A DNA stretch of 64,000 bases from Chionis minor (lineage: Eukaryota > Chordata > Aves > Charadriiformes > Chionididae), in assembly GCA_013398295.1 (NCBI GenBank), contig VZSF01001524.1:1893186-1957185 (forward strand). Reading direction: 5' to 3'. Made by a program: the position numbers and the translations under genes. Of this stretch, positions 1 to 12,200 are shown piece after piece. Position 1 is the first letter of the stretch. Each line of letters starts with the position of its first letter. The notes beneath the pieces are model-generated. The model searched no databases. It saw only the letters and a program-made list of their open reading frames with translations, and was not told where the DNA came from.

Positions 1-2316
1 CAGCACCAAATATCTTGTGTTCTCCTTTGTTTGGAAATAGGACAATTAAAATGCAAGTTTATTTGCACAGAGAAACTGTTAATGACTGTCACCATTAATC
101 ACTTCATGTAGAGAGAGTTGTTGTAGAAAGACAGCAAATATAATGGGGAATGAGAAGTTTCCAGCAATTTACACAGGTGGCCTGAGTCTTTAGTAATTGT
201 GGATACATGTTTCATTGCACTCTGTTTGTACTGAGTCTCAGATTTTACCTTTTTCTTTCCACACATTAGTACAACATGGCAAGGAAACATTTGGTTTAAA
301 CCACCTCTGTTTCAGTTGTGCTAGATCCTGACTAATGAGAATCATACAGCCCTGTTTTCTCTTGAGCTATAGTAATTGGTACTGTATGCAGCATTGTCTA
401 CGTGGCTTCTACTCACTTTAGTTTTGTAAGAACTCTCTTACTGAGTTTGTTAAGATTTTTTTTTAAAACCACAGTTTCAGGCTTAAACAGGATAGGAGGT
501 GAAAAGGAGACACTGTCAGTGTTTCTGTGATGTGGATGACTGTGTAAACCTGTGTCAAATCCCTGAAAGCAATGCTAGACACATCCATCAAGGCTCATGT
601 GGTAGCATATCAAGAGGAACCTCAGCATGGACCTGTTATACCTCAAGAGGTTTCTGCTCCACAAAATTGCATATGTGCACATGCACATGCACATGCACAC
701 GCCCACACATAAATAAACATAAAATCAGAACAGGATTTATTTCCAGTTACACTCTTAGGACTAATTGAAAAAAATTTTGTTTACAGGCCTCTCAAAGGAT
801 GCTTGGGAAATGTTGAGGAGTATCACTTTCTTTTCCAAAGTGTAAACTGCTTTTTCAGCAGTATTCTGACAATTACTTGGCAAAGGCCTAATCCATCAAT
901 TCTTCTCAGTGACAGTTTTCTGAAAAATAAACGTTTTGACTCTTAGGTAAGAGTAAAGATTAGGCCATTGATCCCACAGTGTGACTGGGGTCATAACTAA
1001 GCGATGAAATAAGTATGTGCTCCCAGCAAGAAAGTGTTATTTTAGAGAACACAGACCAATGGTCGTTTGCTTGAGATAACATATGAGCCTCTAATTTCTC
1101 CAGGCATCAAAACTAGAAAATAAGGACTGTTACTTTAGATTCTTTTGTTGTGTTTGCTCCAAATCATCATCAGGAAGCTCATGGGGCTCCTGAAGACCTG
1201 TAGTAGACATCCAGTCTGTTACCAATGATGATATCCAAAGGAGGAATTGTGCCAAAGTAGCTTGCCAGAAAGCAGTTTCTGTACATGACTTGAAGGTGAA
1301 GGAAATTTTTCCCTCTCTCTGTTATGAAAATGTTAGCATTTGTTTAATAACTTTCCATTTCTTTCAACTTCTACAGCTTTGTTCGATTTATTACAAAATT
1401 TAAAAAAGCATGGTTCTGAAGCAACTGAATTGTGACAACTAGAAAAATAAGGTGGCAAAATAAATTTAAAACTATTACATTTTTCAAAACATTAATGTGT
1501 AAAGAAAAATAAAACTGTCAGCTGTGTCAAAACTATTTCTTAATTCGTCTACATTTACAAAAGAGCTTACTTTTGGTAGTGGGAAACATGAAATATGTTT
1601 GTCCTGCTTTTTTCCCAAAATTTGAATTGGAAAGTCTTGAATCAAAAGAAAGTGCCATCTTCACTGGATGCGTGCTGTCTTATATTTAGAGGTACAGTGT
1701 GCTGAAAATGAGTTGTTTTGATTCCATGTGGGTATCCAAAAAAGCAGGATCTCAGATCTCACTAGACCCTTCTGAAGGCATTGAATGTCAGTGGTTTTAG
1801 AAAACTATTACTTTAAAATATAAAAAATGCAAAACCTTTCAGTTTGAAAGTGGCTAGTTCCAATTTTCTTTTGCTTTGTCAAATCAAATGAACACTTAGA
1901 CTGACAGCTCTGTTGTCTGGACAAATCTCCCAGTATCTTTGGCAGATCCCGCACTTGGCTTTCTCTGTGAAGTGCCTTGTTGTTTCTCTCTCTGCTGCCA
2001 GGACACACACAGGCACTTGGCCTCTTCTCACTCACCCTCCCTGCATGTCTCTCTCTCCCAAACAGCCCCTCTTCAGCATTCTTACCTTAAACTTGCTTCT
2101 CTTTTCTCCCCGGTCTCTGCCTTCAAGACGTGTGTTTGACAGACAGATGCCCTCCCTTTCCCTTGCAAAAAAAGAAAGGCAATCTTACTGTTTGGCCACA
2201 GAACAGAGACTTAGGCAGCTGCTGATCCCCTTCCTCACCTATCCCTGCTCAGCTGTACTGAGTGTCCTTGCATCTATAGGTATTGGAAGTACATATCCTG
2301 CGAGAGATCTTTCAGA
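1..2316. other. Unique AT-rich non-coding DNA
   Basis: No exon, RNA gene or recognisable transposon was found on either strand. Open frames are short, and none shows a recognisable protein family or a convincing splice-site pair. A pyrimidine-rich stretch at about 1975-2160 gives overlapping open frames in two plus-strand frames; this is expected from low stop density in CT-rich DNA and is not taken as coding. A short hexamer repeat lies at 675-700. Confidence 0.6.
675..700. repeat. ATGCAC hexamer microsatellite
   Basis: About four imperfect copies of ATGCAC in tandem, followed by a degraded CA-rich tail to about 710. It is a short alternating purine-pyrimidine tract with no associated feature. 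Confidence 0.75.
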
Positions 2317-2339
2317 TTTTTTTTTTTTTTTTTTTTTTT
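2317..2339. repeat. Poly-T run (23 T)
   Basis: An uninterrupted run of 23 T. The duplicated segment at 2350 begins only ten bases after it. A homopolymer of this length is a plausible cause of the contig break behind the adjacent N at 2571 (inference). Confidence 0.9.
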
Positions 2340-2349
2340 GCCATTGGCA

Positions 2350-2570
2350 GCCCTGACCCTACCTGATCTTTGCATTCACAGTATGTTTATTATTAGACCA
2401 ATATAAATACACCCTGCAGATAGAAACCTGATAAAAATTCTTGTACCCATATAGACCTCTCCAAAGAGGTTCGTGTTTAGTCCACAGGATCAATGAGGGC
2501 ACAATTTCATAGAATCATAGAATCACAGAATGGTTAGAGTTGGAAGGAATCTTAAAGATCATCTAGTTCC
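2350..2570. repeat. Direct duplicate, copy A (221 bp), before N
   Basis: By eye this is identical base for base to 2572-2792, with only the N at 2571 between them. It contains unique flank (2350-2507) and the first 63 bases of a minus-strand CR1 3' end (2508-2570). Because unique flank and transposon are copied together, with the break at the N, this is most likely an unmerged contig overlap and not a biological tandem duplication. Confidence 0.9.
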
Positions 2571-2571
2571 N
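2571..2571. other. Single-N assembly join
   Basis: A lone N placed exactly between the two 221-bp copies. It looks like a placeholder gap between contigs whose ends overlap. The true local sequence probably has one copy and no gap. Confidence 0.85.
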
Positions 2572-2792
2572 GCCCTGACCCTACCTGATCTTTGCATTCA
2601 CAGTATGTTTATTATTAGACCAATATAAATACACCCTGCAGATAGAAACCTGATAAAAATTCTTGTACCCATATAGACCTCTCCAAAGAGGTTCGTGTTT
2701 AGTCCACAGGATCAATGAGGGCACAATTTCATAGAATCATAGAATCACAGAATGGTTAGAGTTGGAAGGAATCTTAAAGATCATCTAGTTCC
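2572..2792. repeat. Direct duplicate, copy B (221 bp), after N
   Basis: Second copy of 2350-2570 at an offset of 222 bases. It runs without interruption into the rest of the CR1 element on its right, so this copy carries the authentic continuation. Confidence 0.9.
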
Positions 2793-3127
2793 AACCCCCC
2801 TGCCATGGGCAGGGACACCTCTGACTAGAACAGGTTGCTCAAAGCCCCATCCAACCTGGCCTTGGACGATTCCAGGGATGGGGCAGCCACAACTTCCCTG
2901 GGCAGCCTGTTCCAGTGCTTCAGAGTGAAAAATTTCTTCCCGATACCTAATCTAAACCTATCCTCTTCCAGTTTAAAACTATTACCCCTCATCTTATCAC
3001 TCCATGCCCTTGTAAAAAGTTCCTCTCCAGCTTTCTTGTAGGCCCCCTTCAGACACTGGAAGGCTGCTATAAGGTCTCCCCAGAGCCTTCTTTTCTCCAG
3101 GCTGAACAAACCCAACTATCTCAGCCA
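2730..3127 (-). mobile_element. CR1 LINE, 5'-truncated, minus strand
   Basis: The 3' terminus is at the left: the plus strand reads CATAGAATCATAGAATCA, the complement of the ATTCTATG-type tail of avian CR1. It is followed by the usual avian CR1 3' region (GGTTAGAGTTGGAAGGAA, then the CCATGGGCAGGGACACCT block). Minus-strand frame 3115-2825 encodes the C-terminal end of the CR1 ORF2 protein, with recognisable [17 protein letters not shown] and LPREVVAAPSLE segments, read for about 96 residues. The endonuclease and the reverse-transcriptase catalytic part are absent, as is usual for a 5'-truncated copy. It is a dead copy with no promoter. Its first 63 bases are repeated at 2508-2570 because of the false duplication. 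Confidence 0.93.
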
Positions 3128-3244
3128 ATTTATTCAGAGTGCTTGCGTATACACTTTGTCAAGTTCATCTGTTTCCTCAGAGTCCTTTTTTACTCTTTTC
3201 CTGATACAGAATATTAAAGGCAAGGATGCTCAAGGAATTTAGGG

Positions 3245-3489
3245 TTTTAAGAGGGTTCCCATCTCTTTATTGCCTGAGCTCTGATTCTTTTGGTGAATTT
3301 TGCTTCCTTTAGACATCAGCTGCACTGCCTGGGACAGTAGTTTTTCCACCTGGCCCAGCAGCCCTGCTGACACCGGGGAGACTGGGTGGGGTGGCGGTGC
3401 TGGGCGGGCTGCTCTCACCAGGGATTTGGGTTGGAAGTGAGGACAGAGACCAACTGCTCTGTAAGCCTGAGAAGGACTTGGGCGATCTG
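3245..3489 (-). other. Candidate minus-strand terminal exon (GC-rich)
   Basis: On the minus strand a long pyrimidine tract (TTTTTCTTTTTCTTTTAG) ends at a possible splice acceptor at 3490-3491. It is followed by a locally GC-rich block with several CpGs and then, about 220 bases on, by AATAAA (complement at 3266-3271). Acceptor, exon-like composition and poly(A) signal are spaced like a last exon. One frame stays open through it, with proline- and serine-rich residues and then a short segment with helix-like spacing (QVEKLLSQAVQL). I do not recognise the protein. It could be a lncRNA exon, a decayed gene or coincidence; AATAAA is common in AT-rich DNA. No upstream exon was identified. Confidence 0.22.
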
Positions 3490-6400
3490 CTAAAAGAAAA
3501 AGAAAAACTGTAGATTTTATACCTGCTAGGAGTTGCCTTGCTAGCCACATCATGGTAATGCCTCTTTCCCTCCTGCAGAAGGGGGAGACACAGGCTGCAC
3601 TAGAAACTGCATCCAATATGGTACTTGGGCCAGAATTTCAAAAGACCAGGTAAGAAGACAGTACAAATGGAGAAGACAAAATGAGTCCGTGAACTTAAAA
3701 TTTTTGTAAATTTTCTGACATGTCTCAACCCAAGATTCAACATATCTGAGTGTACACTTGACTATTGAAATTATGTGGAGATTAAAAAAAATCAAAAAAT
3801 TGCCATTTGAAATTTAATAAGCACTTAGATCTGCAAGTGAATAACTTTTTCATGAGATTGGATGTAAAGCTTTGAATTGCATAATTACTTTTTGTTTCTG
3901 TGGTCTGTGTTGATTTCATTGAATTTGATCATGAACATTAATCATACACTTCTAATGAAAAATACATATTTTTCTGGGGTGTTAGAGGAAAGAAAGTGGT
4001 ACCTGATCTTTAAATGTCTTCCAGAAAAATCTGGCATATGCAATAGACTGAAAATATTCTAGTTATAAGGTTCCCAGTGAACTTGCTAGAAGAGTGAGTG
4101 GGTAAAATAAATAAGACAGTGTAAAGGAATCTAGTTTTTCCTTACTCTGGCCAATATTCTTGAAGCAGTTTCCATTTCAGAGGTGCAATCTCACGTGTAA
4201 AACTCTCACTTTAGAGGTACATTACTTGATGGTCTAGACAGACTATATCCTGTGTCTGTAACTAGAATCAAAGCCACATTTTTTGCTATTGTGTATTTGG
4301 ACACCACAGACATGCAAGTTAATTACATTGAGCACACCATTTGTTTAAAAAATTGAATGAATTTCGCATGTGAATGCAGTAGCTAATCTGTGACTATGAA
4401 AATGAAGAGAAAAAAAGAAAAAAAATATCTTTAGGGCCCTTACCTCTTGGCTGTGTGGCAACACAGAAACATGACCATAATCTGGTGAACCTTTACATTA
4501 TTACTAACATCTCAAATCCCTTTCAGTGGAAATATTGGCTCTGACATTGGTTTACATTGTGTACATATGTGCATCATTCCTTATCCTCTTTATGTGTCCA
4601 GGCAAGCTGTCAGCTTGCTTTGGGGTACAAAGCAGAAAAAACCCAAAAGTGTGTGGCAGCTAATATTAGGCAAACTACCCTCAAATGCATTATCTCATGT
4701 AGAGTACTCATACCAACTAATGTTTGCTTGTTTGGGCTTTTAAAAATCTTCCTGATGAAGAAAATATCCAGTCTTCTGTAATTTTATATGACAAAGAAAT
4801 AAACAAAATGAAATTCTGGAAGTGGAAAATTTATCAACGATATCTATTTAAAAAATAATAAAATTTATAAACAACATCTCTACATTGTATCCCTGACTAC
4901 AATGCAATTTGTAGTGTTTAATGTGTTACCATTCTGGCTGTATTGGCATCAATGTGAACATTATTATTCCTCTGTTACTTTTTGGCTTTCCTTGACAGTT
5001 TTCATTTTCAAAAAGAGCATTTTGTGCTTTGCTCATTCTTAAACAGTATGCCAGTTCCAAACTCCCCTCCTACTGAGAAATGATATGAAATATTGTGCTC
5101 CCTGGCTTCAATTATCATGGTCTTAATTACCCATTTGCAGAGAAATTTTTGCTATGTGAGGGCAGCAATGTGACAATCAGAACATTTCAGAACATTACAG
5201 GTGGGTTTTATTTGTGTTATAAAAAGCTATGCCCGAGTCCTTTTCTGGCTTTTGTCCTTGTAGAAAGCTTGGCCCTCCTCCAGAAACCTTTTTTGCTCAA
5301 GAGACTGGAAAGAGGCTCACAAAAAACTTGTTTTGAGTTTGGAAAGTGAGAAGAAACGAAGTGCTCAGTGACTTCAGTTACCTGCATTGTCAAGTTAAGA
5401 ATATAATTTCAAAAAGGTAACAGAGAATGGGAAATGGGAATTAAGAGAATGTAGGATAAATATGTCTATGTTTGATGCTTAAAGAAAACAATAGATAATA
5501 ATAAGTTTTTTATGTTGCTAAATGCTAAATAGAAACTAGCACACACATAAAACTCACTGAAAGATTAGCAAATAGCTGGGCTGAAGAAGCTACCAAAGGA
5601 AGACTTCTTATCCATGAAAAAAGTCACAATTCCTTACCAGAAAGTAACTGATATAATGCAGGGCACTTGAGTGTGAATGAACTATCACATGTAGGTTTAT
5701 GAGACGCTATTTAAATAATTGTATCTAATGGAACTACTTATCCCTGTTAAAATACATGTAAAAGTACTAATGTCCTAGTACTTTTAATAACATTAAAAGA
5801 ATGAGTAGAAATCTTTGCTTCAGTTTGTAAATGTCACTGTAGTGCGACACAGTGATTGCAATAGAGAGTCACTCTTTGGATGTCCCGTGGGGAACAACCA
5901 TGGCATGGCTGAATTGAAATATTTTTACTTGAAACAGAAGTATGTCCGGTTTTTGACTGAATTCCTTGGGCTTAGATTTTCAAATGGTGTATAACCAATC
6001 ATTCCTCAGAAAAATACTGATATTTGCAGAAATGGGTAACCTGAGTGATTCATCTGGGGATCTGTGCAGAGCCAGCCAAAGTGCTACTGAATTCCCCTCT
6101 CCGCTTCCGTGGCTGTGGCTTAGAAAATAACTCCAAGCCTCTATATGTGCTAAAAGTAGTTTTCACCATGTTGTGGATAAAACTACTGCACACTTCTTAC
6201 TGCAAGCATGAATAATTTCTTGAGAAATAACAGCCTCTGCTTTAATGAAACAATGAACAGTGTTAATGATCAAAGAGCCAGATGTATGGCATTTTGCCTC
6301 TTTGAAATACTAAACAAGCTGTTCAGGAGAGTTAAGTTACCTGGAATTAACTTTGTGAAATGCTCTTTTTGCTTCCTCCTGCTATGTATTTGCCAAAAAC

Positions 6401-8339
6401 AGTCTGCGTTCTCCTTTTTATTTACTTATTTTTGGTATGTCTTTTCCCTGACTGTAACCAAAAGTTAGTCCTTTAAGAAAAACACCGCATGACTCTCATT
6501 CTGTCTCGAACTTCAGTAAACTTCCGAGATGATTCCTGATAGCTGGGAGATGGCATTTTTTCTAGTTACAAGGAGGCTTAGATCTGGTTTTCTGTGACAC
6601 TGGAGTTTCTTTATCTTACCTTCTGTTTGAAAGGGACCATTTACAATTTTGAAATAATTCCTGGAAGAAAAATATTTCATCACTGAATTCAAGAGAGCAA
6701 CTCGAGTTAAATCCACTCTCAGTCCCCAGCAGAAAGGTCGGGGAGGGAGAGTCCTGCAGTGACAGGAACAAGACAAAGTTTTAGTGGGCTATTTTCCAGC
6801 TGCTTCCAGCTTCCAGGGGATGCAACAGATAAACAGGGTACAAGTATAAACCAGTGGTGTTTTGAGACTACTTTAATTTACGCTTGATATCAGGGTGGTT
6901 TCTGGAAGGAAAGCTTCAGCTCATTAACGCAGCAGGATTGAGAAACAGATTCCCTCCTCCCATCAGGATTTCAGAGCAGCAGTGCAAGCTGAACATTTCC
7001 TTTGGAGGGGGTCAGTCCAAACCCGCAGACTGAGAACGGGAAGGAGTTCTCATTCGTTCTGGAAGGAAAAAAGCATTTGACAAGAAAACATAGGCCAATG
7101 TAGACTGTAATGGTTCCAGTTAGCCTTAACTTTATGATGCCTTGACCACTTCCACATTTTTACTTTTCTCAAGATAACAGACTGACAGAATTCCCAGTTC
7201 TCAGGTTTTGGTGGTGTCTTTTTGTTTTGGTTTTTTTTTTCTGACGTGAGTGTTCATTAGCCATTTCCCAGAATACAGTTGTTGATTTCCCTTTCACCAC
7301 AGTATTTTCAATTATCTTTTAATTCAGTCCAATGCTGACTATCGGCAATATGAATAATCTTTTTGCTGTTCCAGAAATCATAAACTACAGAAAAATACAG
7401 CCTTGAGACTCTTCAGGAAAATAAAATCCAATCTGCAAATACAGCATTTGGCTCTTATTGTGGGTCTGGACACTGGGCATCCTGCTGGAGTCTTGGGGCA
7501 GTGGTTGTCTCTCAGTGATCTCTGAACAGCCATAGAGCGGATGCCTGAAGCAGCTTTCTTCATGCATTTCCAATTACTTCATCAAATTGAGGTTAAGGAA
7601 GGAGTGGAGCAGGGGAGCACAGGGAGAGCCAAAGCACTCAACACCCATCCTCAGCACTCCCACATTCTGTACCCTACTTCTTGCACACAGGTCAATGATG
7701 CAAAAAAACCTTCAGAAGGGCTGAGCATCTCTTCTAGCAGCCTCTCTTTCCACCTAGCTCTTTTCCCCTAATCTCCACCCACACCATATATAAGGGTGCT
7801 TAATGGTCAGGTCTGGGGCATGCACGTGTTTTGTGTCCCACAGAGCACAAGTGGATTTCCATAAAAATTGTCCACAAGACCATACTAGCCAAAAATTTTC
7901 CATCACAAATATTTTTAGATGTTTTGTATTTTTTAATTTGGTTTTATTTTTTCTGTTTAGTTTATTTTGCTTTTACAGCATTAAAAGCTGTGTTGCCAAT
8001 AGCACGAGGGTTTGTGGTTTTGCGTTTTTTTCTGAATAGATATTAAAAAAGAGAAAGATTAGGCAGAGCTTTCTTATAAAGAGGGAAGTACCACAGTTTT
8101 TGAAAGTCAAATCAATGACCATCTTTCCTCAGAACTTGCTACCCCTTTCTTTCTCAGGTTCTGTTCGCCTCCTTGAGGATGGTAGTCCAAGAAAAGCACC
8201 AATATTTCTGCTACCTGGCCCTTACCCAAGCCTTAAAATGGAATAAACTTTATTTGGCAATGCTGGTACTCCTTTCCTCTTTACAAATATATTTGAAATT
8301 TTGCATAGTTTGCAACCAAATGTAGACTACTAAAACACT
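3490..8339. other. Unique AT-rich non-coding DNA
   Basis: No transposon, RNA gene or supported exon was seen. Open frames are short and scattered over both strands without family resemblance. A TATATAAG motif occurs at about 7786-7793 but with no supporting promoter context. A T-rich segment at 7890-8050 produces two overlapping hydrophobic open frames, which is a composition effect. Confidence 0.55.
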
Positions 8340-8610
8340 TTGTGAAGTAGAATTAACATTTCCATCCAGCTCCTATAAATAATTTATATCAGTGCTTTTT
8401 CATGTCTGTTCAGTGGCCAATCTTTCATCGGAATGTTGTTTAATATGGGAAATAAGTGTTTCCATCTTCCTTGTCGCCAATTAACTGTGTTTCTGTAGCT
8501 GCTGTTTATTTTTGTAACCATAGTGATGAAATCTATTTATTGGGTGCAGTCATAATAATTCTAAACATGTATTTATGTTTATTCCATGTCCACAGGCCTG
8601 AACACTATAT
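8340..8610. promoter_or_regulatory. Candidate conserved non-coding element
   Basis: This stretch lacks CpG-decay features, simple repeats and transposon similarity. It contains closely spaced CCAAT-type motifs (GGCCAAT near 8415, GCCAATTA near 8476) and TAAT-type homeodomain cores near 8550-8560. Mixed, non-repetitive composition of this kind is typical of vertebrate conserved non-coding elements. That is an impression only; conservation cannot be seen from one sequence. Confidence 0.18.
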
Positions 8611-9124
8611 TAACATAATTATAACATAAGTTTGAGGAATATATCCTTGAAATACTCCTACATCTGTTTCCTTGTGATACATCAAATATTTTTAAGTTTG
8701 GGACATTTCAAGAAGTAATGGTGTACTCTCCAGCATTTCTACAGCAAAATTTATGCAATACTGAAAAGCAATCTAAGTTTTCCCTGATTTTTTTTTTGAT
8801 ATCTAGCTTCAGATAGCTCATACAGACTAGTACAGTCCCTGCTAGATGTGGTTGGTGTGGGGTCCTTCCTAAAATTCCTGAACACCCATCCAGAGCATGT
8901 CTTGCTTTCTGCTTTTGCTTTATTTTATGCAGCACCCAAAAAGCAGTGGTCACACCCATTCCAGCTCAGACATGGAGGTCCCCAAGACAGACGACACAAC
9001 ACCTGACAGCTCTTTGCCCTTGCCATGACCCAAAGATTGGTTGATATTCAAAGTAAGCAGCTGATTGAAACTTAATATGGCAGAAAGCACCTACACTAGA
9101 AAGCTTGCCAATATCTGTCTGGCA

Positions 9125-9255
9125 GCGCTAATACTGATGTCCTCAAACCTTTCATGAGATTTTTAATGAAGTAATGCAGAAGCAGCTATTATTGATCAAA
9201 TGCCTACGGGCCCTAATCCATAATTATTAGTTTCTGCTAGTGCTGAATAAATACA
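9125..9255. promoter_or_regulatory. Candidate conserved element with paired homeodomain sites
   Basis: The core at about 9212-9230 reads CCTAATCCATAATTATTAG. It has a TAATCC site (the K50/OTX-PITX class preference) next to a TAATTA site (the Q50 class), framed by CTAAT and ATTAG as an inverted pair. Upstream lie TTTTTAATGAAGTAATGC and ATTGATCAAATG. Dense homeodomain motifs in otherwise non-repetitive DNA suggest an enhancer-like element. This is inference from motif content only. Confidence 0.22.
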
Positions 9256-12200
9256 GGGGGAAACACACTCCAAACAAAAAAGCCCTGTCCTGTGAAAATT
9301 TTCAAATCAATTGTACAAATTGTGATAGACAAATATAGTGAGGCAAGCATGTAGAAGGAGGCTAAAGATCAGCAGTGCTCATGGTACATCAACTACCAAG
9401 ATAGGGTCAAATTTTTGTAGGCAGTGGGTTCTCCATGAACTTCTGACGACTGCTTGGGCAACTTTGTCTAAGTGTGGAGAAAATTCTTCCCAACCACAAG
9501 GGGCAATGTGGGAAGAGGCACAGCGGTGTTTGTTGAATATGTAACGCACTGAGCATGGAGTCTAGAAGCAACTTTGACAGACTTATCCTTTAATGGGTAT
9601 GGAGTATTGAAAAGCGTTCTGACAGTAAGCATAATTTTTTTTGTGCAGGCAAATATTACCTGAGTATTTCTTTTCCTCATCTCGAATTTGAAGGATTTCC
9701 CTCATCACACCCAAAGCAGATGAAAAATTGTAAACTACAGCTGCCTTAAAATTATCGATTAAAAAAACCTTTGTTTCATTTCCTTAGACTCACAAATGCC
9801 TCTCTATCTTGGTAGTTATTCACAGGTCCTGAAAGGAATCCTGCTTAAATATTGTAAATAGTACATTTATTAATATACAGATCAATATAGAATATAATGA
9901 CAGTTGCAGAAAACACTTTACAATGGGATGTGGTATCCCCCACTTTTGGGTTACTTCAATGAAGTGGGGAAAGTATAGTTTTACCCCTACAATGTTGCTA
10001 ATTAGCTGGTTGAGTGTACGAGATGGTAGTTGGTCTGGCAGAGTGATATTCTGCATAGATGAGCAAATGAAGCAAGGCTTACTGTAATTAGAGAAACAGC
10101 TCAGTTTGCATAAAAGGAAACAATGATTTCCAGGGGAAAATTTCAGCTCTGTCTGAATCCCCTAGAGAAAAATCAATTAAAGGCATGAATGCGCTCCACC
10201 CAGATGAGAGGTTCTTTGACAGTTTCTTTAATCAGTATAGTCGGAGGAGGAAGGTATATATGAAAACTGAATGTTCAATGTCTGCCTTGGTCAAGATGGC
10301 AAATGAGGTGGGTGAGAGACATTTCCAATACAATTCAGTGTAAGTTGATTAAGCCTGTTTTTCTCTTACTCTTTTCACTTGACTATTACAAATTATTATA
10401 AATGTATGTAGATAGTCTCTGTATGGAAATGGGGTTTGTTTTATTTTATCTTGACATGGGCTGAATTCAATGTGATTCAAGGTGACTGGATCTCCAGCTA
10501 CCTTGTTACGATTAAGCATTCCTAATTTAGAGGTCTGAGTAATCTATAGATTTATAGGATCTTGGGGCACCTTCAGAGGTGCTTTACCTTCTGCAGCACA
10601 GTCTCTAAAGTATGCACAGGGAAGTTGCATGTTAACTATGTGGAAAGCTGGCATCACAGTTACAGGGAGATGTCTCCTGTAGGGACAGGAGAAGGCTCTT
10701 TGGCATGCAGCGAGTTGTTGAAGTCTACGCTTAAATTCTAAGGGTCTTGGGAAAACAAGTAATGAGCATACAAAGGGATAATATACACTTCCTGCTTGAG
10801 GGATTCTGAACTGAAATTTAGACAGTCTGAATTGCCCACAAAAAAAGTTTTCTGGAAATCAGCTGCAGCTGTAATTGTAGCATCAGCATTAGCAATGTTA
10901 ATAGCATGCTAGCTAAACTGTGAGAAGGCTGAAGAAGTTTCCAATATTTAACGAATGTGAGGAGAAGTTACATGAGCAGCTGTATTAGCTGTTATGAATT
11001 GGGAAAAACTGTGTCCACACCAGTGTTAGGAAAGGAAGCACCTGTAAGTTCATTTTCTATTCTAGTGCATAGCCATTCTGCGCAGCATAAGTTGTCTTGA
11101 AAAAGCACCTAAGAACAAATTTCAAGCAACAAGGTAATCGTAATTTTCCCAGAGTTATTGCAGTCTCTTAGTTTCCCAACTAAGAGGTGTTTCAAATTGT
11201 TTGTTTGCTTTATTTGCTGTGTATGTTGTGATCTAAGAGAAGCACCCAGGTACTTCTCCTTTTCCATAGTGCACTGTGCCTCTCTCCCCAGGCACGGAAT
11301 GCGCTGCCTTCTTTCCCCAGCAAAGACAACAGCAAAATGCAGTAGCTAAGTGCTTTAGGATTCTCAGTTCTGTCCTGTTGGGATCCTGATCTTTCACAGG
11401 TGGTACCCTAACAGCTGTTTCCCTTCCCTTGCTTTGTTCTTACATCTTCCCCAGTTCAAGATCACTTCAGCCACTTTACGGGCAGCTTTTGTTCTGATGT
11501 CAATTGCTCCTCTGACACGCGTGTGTCAGGGCAGTCACGATACAGGGATTGCACACAGTTTAATAATCTTCAGCTAGTCTAGTCTTTGGAGGTGGTGTCT
11601 TAGATGCCAAGTTTAGCAGAGGTTACCTGAAAGAGTAGGCACTTTCTGAGCCTTTGATCAGATTCAATCACTGAAGCAGATCCAAATGTGAAACCACCCT
11701 CTATCTTTTTAATAGCATGCTGTGCACAACTTCATGGTCTACTTTAGCAGCGCTATTGTCACAGGGTTCATGAGCTCCACCTGAGAAGAAGCAGCTGACA
11801 ACAATGATGCCAAGAGGAAGGAAAAAGCAGGAAGAAACAAGGGCAGCTCCTACTAAACAAACACCATCCAAGCCGGGAGAATGGGGGACCTTAGTGGAGG
11901 GTGGAGGAGTAGCTGGAAGCTGAGTGCAGGCATGGGAAACTGGAAGGACTGGTGTCTGTCAACTTCAGGAGCAACACAGGGGCAGAGTCTGTGCTATCCT
12001 GAGGTGTCCCTGTAAAGGAAAGGCTTGCCATACGGTGTTCCTCCCACATGAGGTGAGCCACTCATTACCTGTAAGTCCGTCTCCTAACTCCCGCATACAT
12101 GTGTAGTCTTATTGTCAGAGAGTAACTTCATTTTATGATTTTCTTAGGGAAACATCTTACTGTCTTTGCTGTATCAGGGGCTTAGCTAGTTGGCCCTATT

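Noticed and set aside
7784..7795. CCATATATAAGG as a TATA box or SRF site
   Set aside because: It has eight A/T between CC and GG where a CArG box has six. No downstream transcript features; single TATA-like strings are common in AT-rich DNA.
9938..9969. Hairpin CCCCACTT...AAGTGGGG as a small RNA or terminator
   Set aside because: Eight-base stem with a 16-base loop is too short for a miRNA precursor, and such stems arise by chance.
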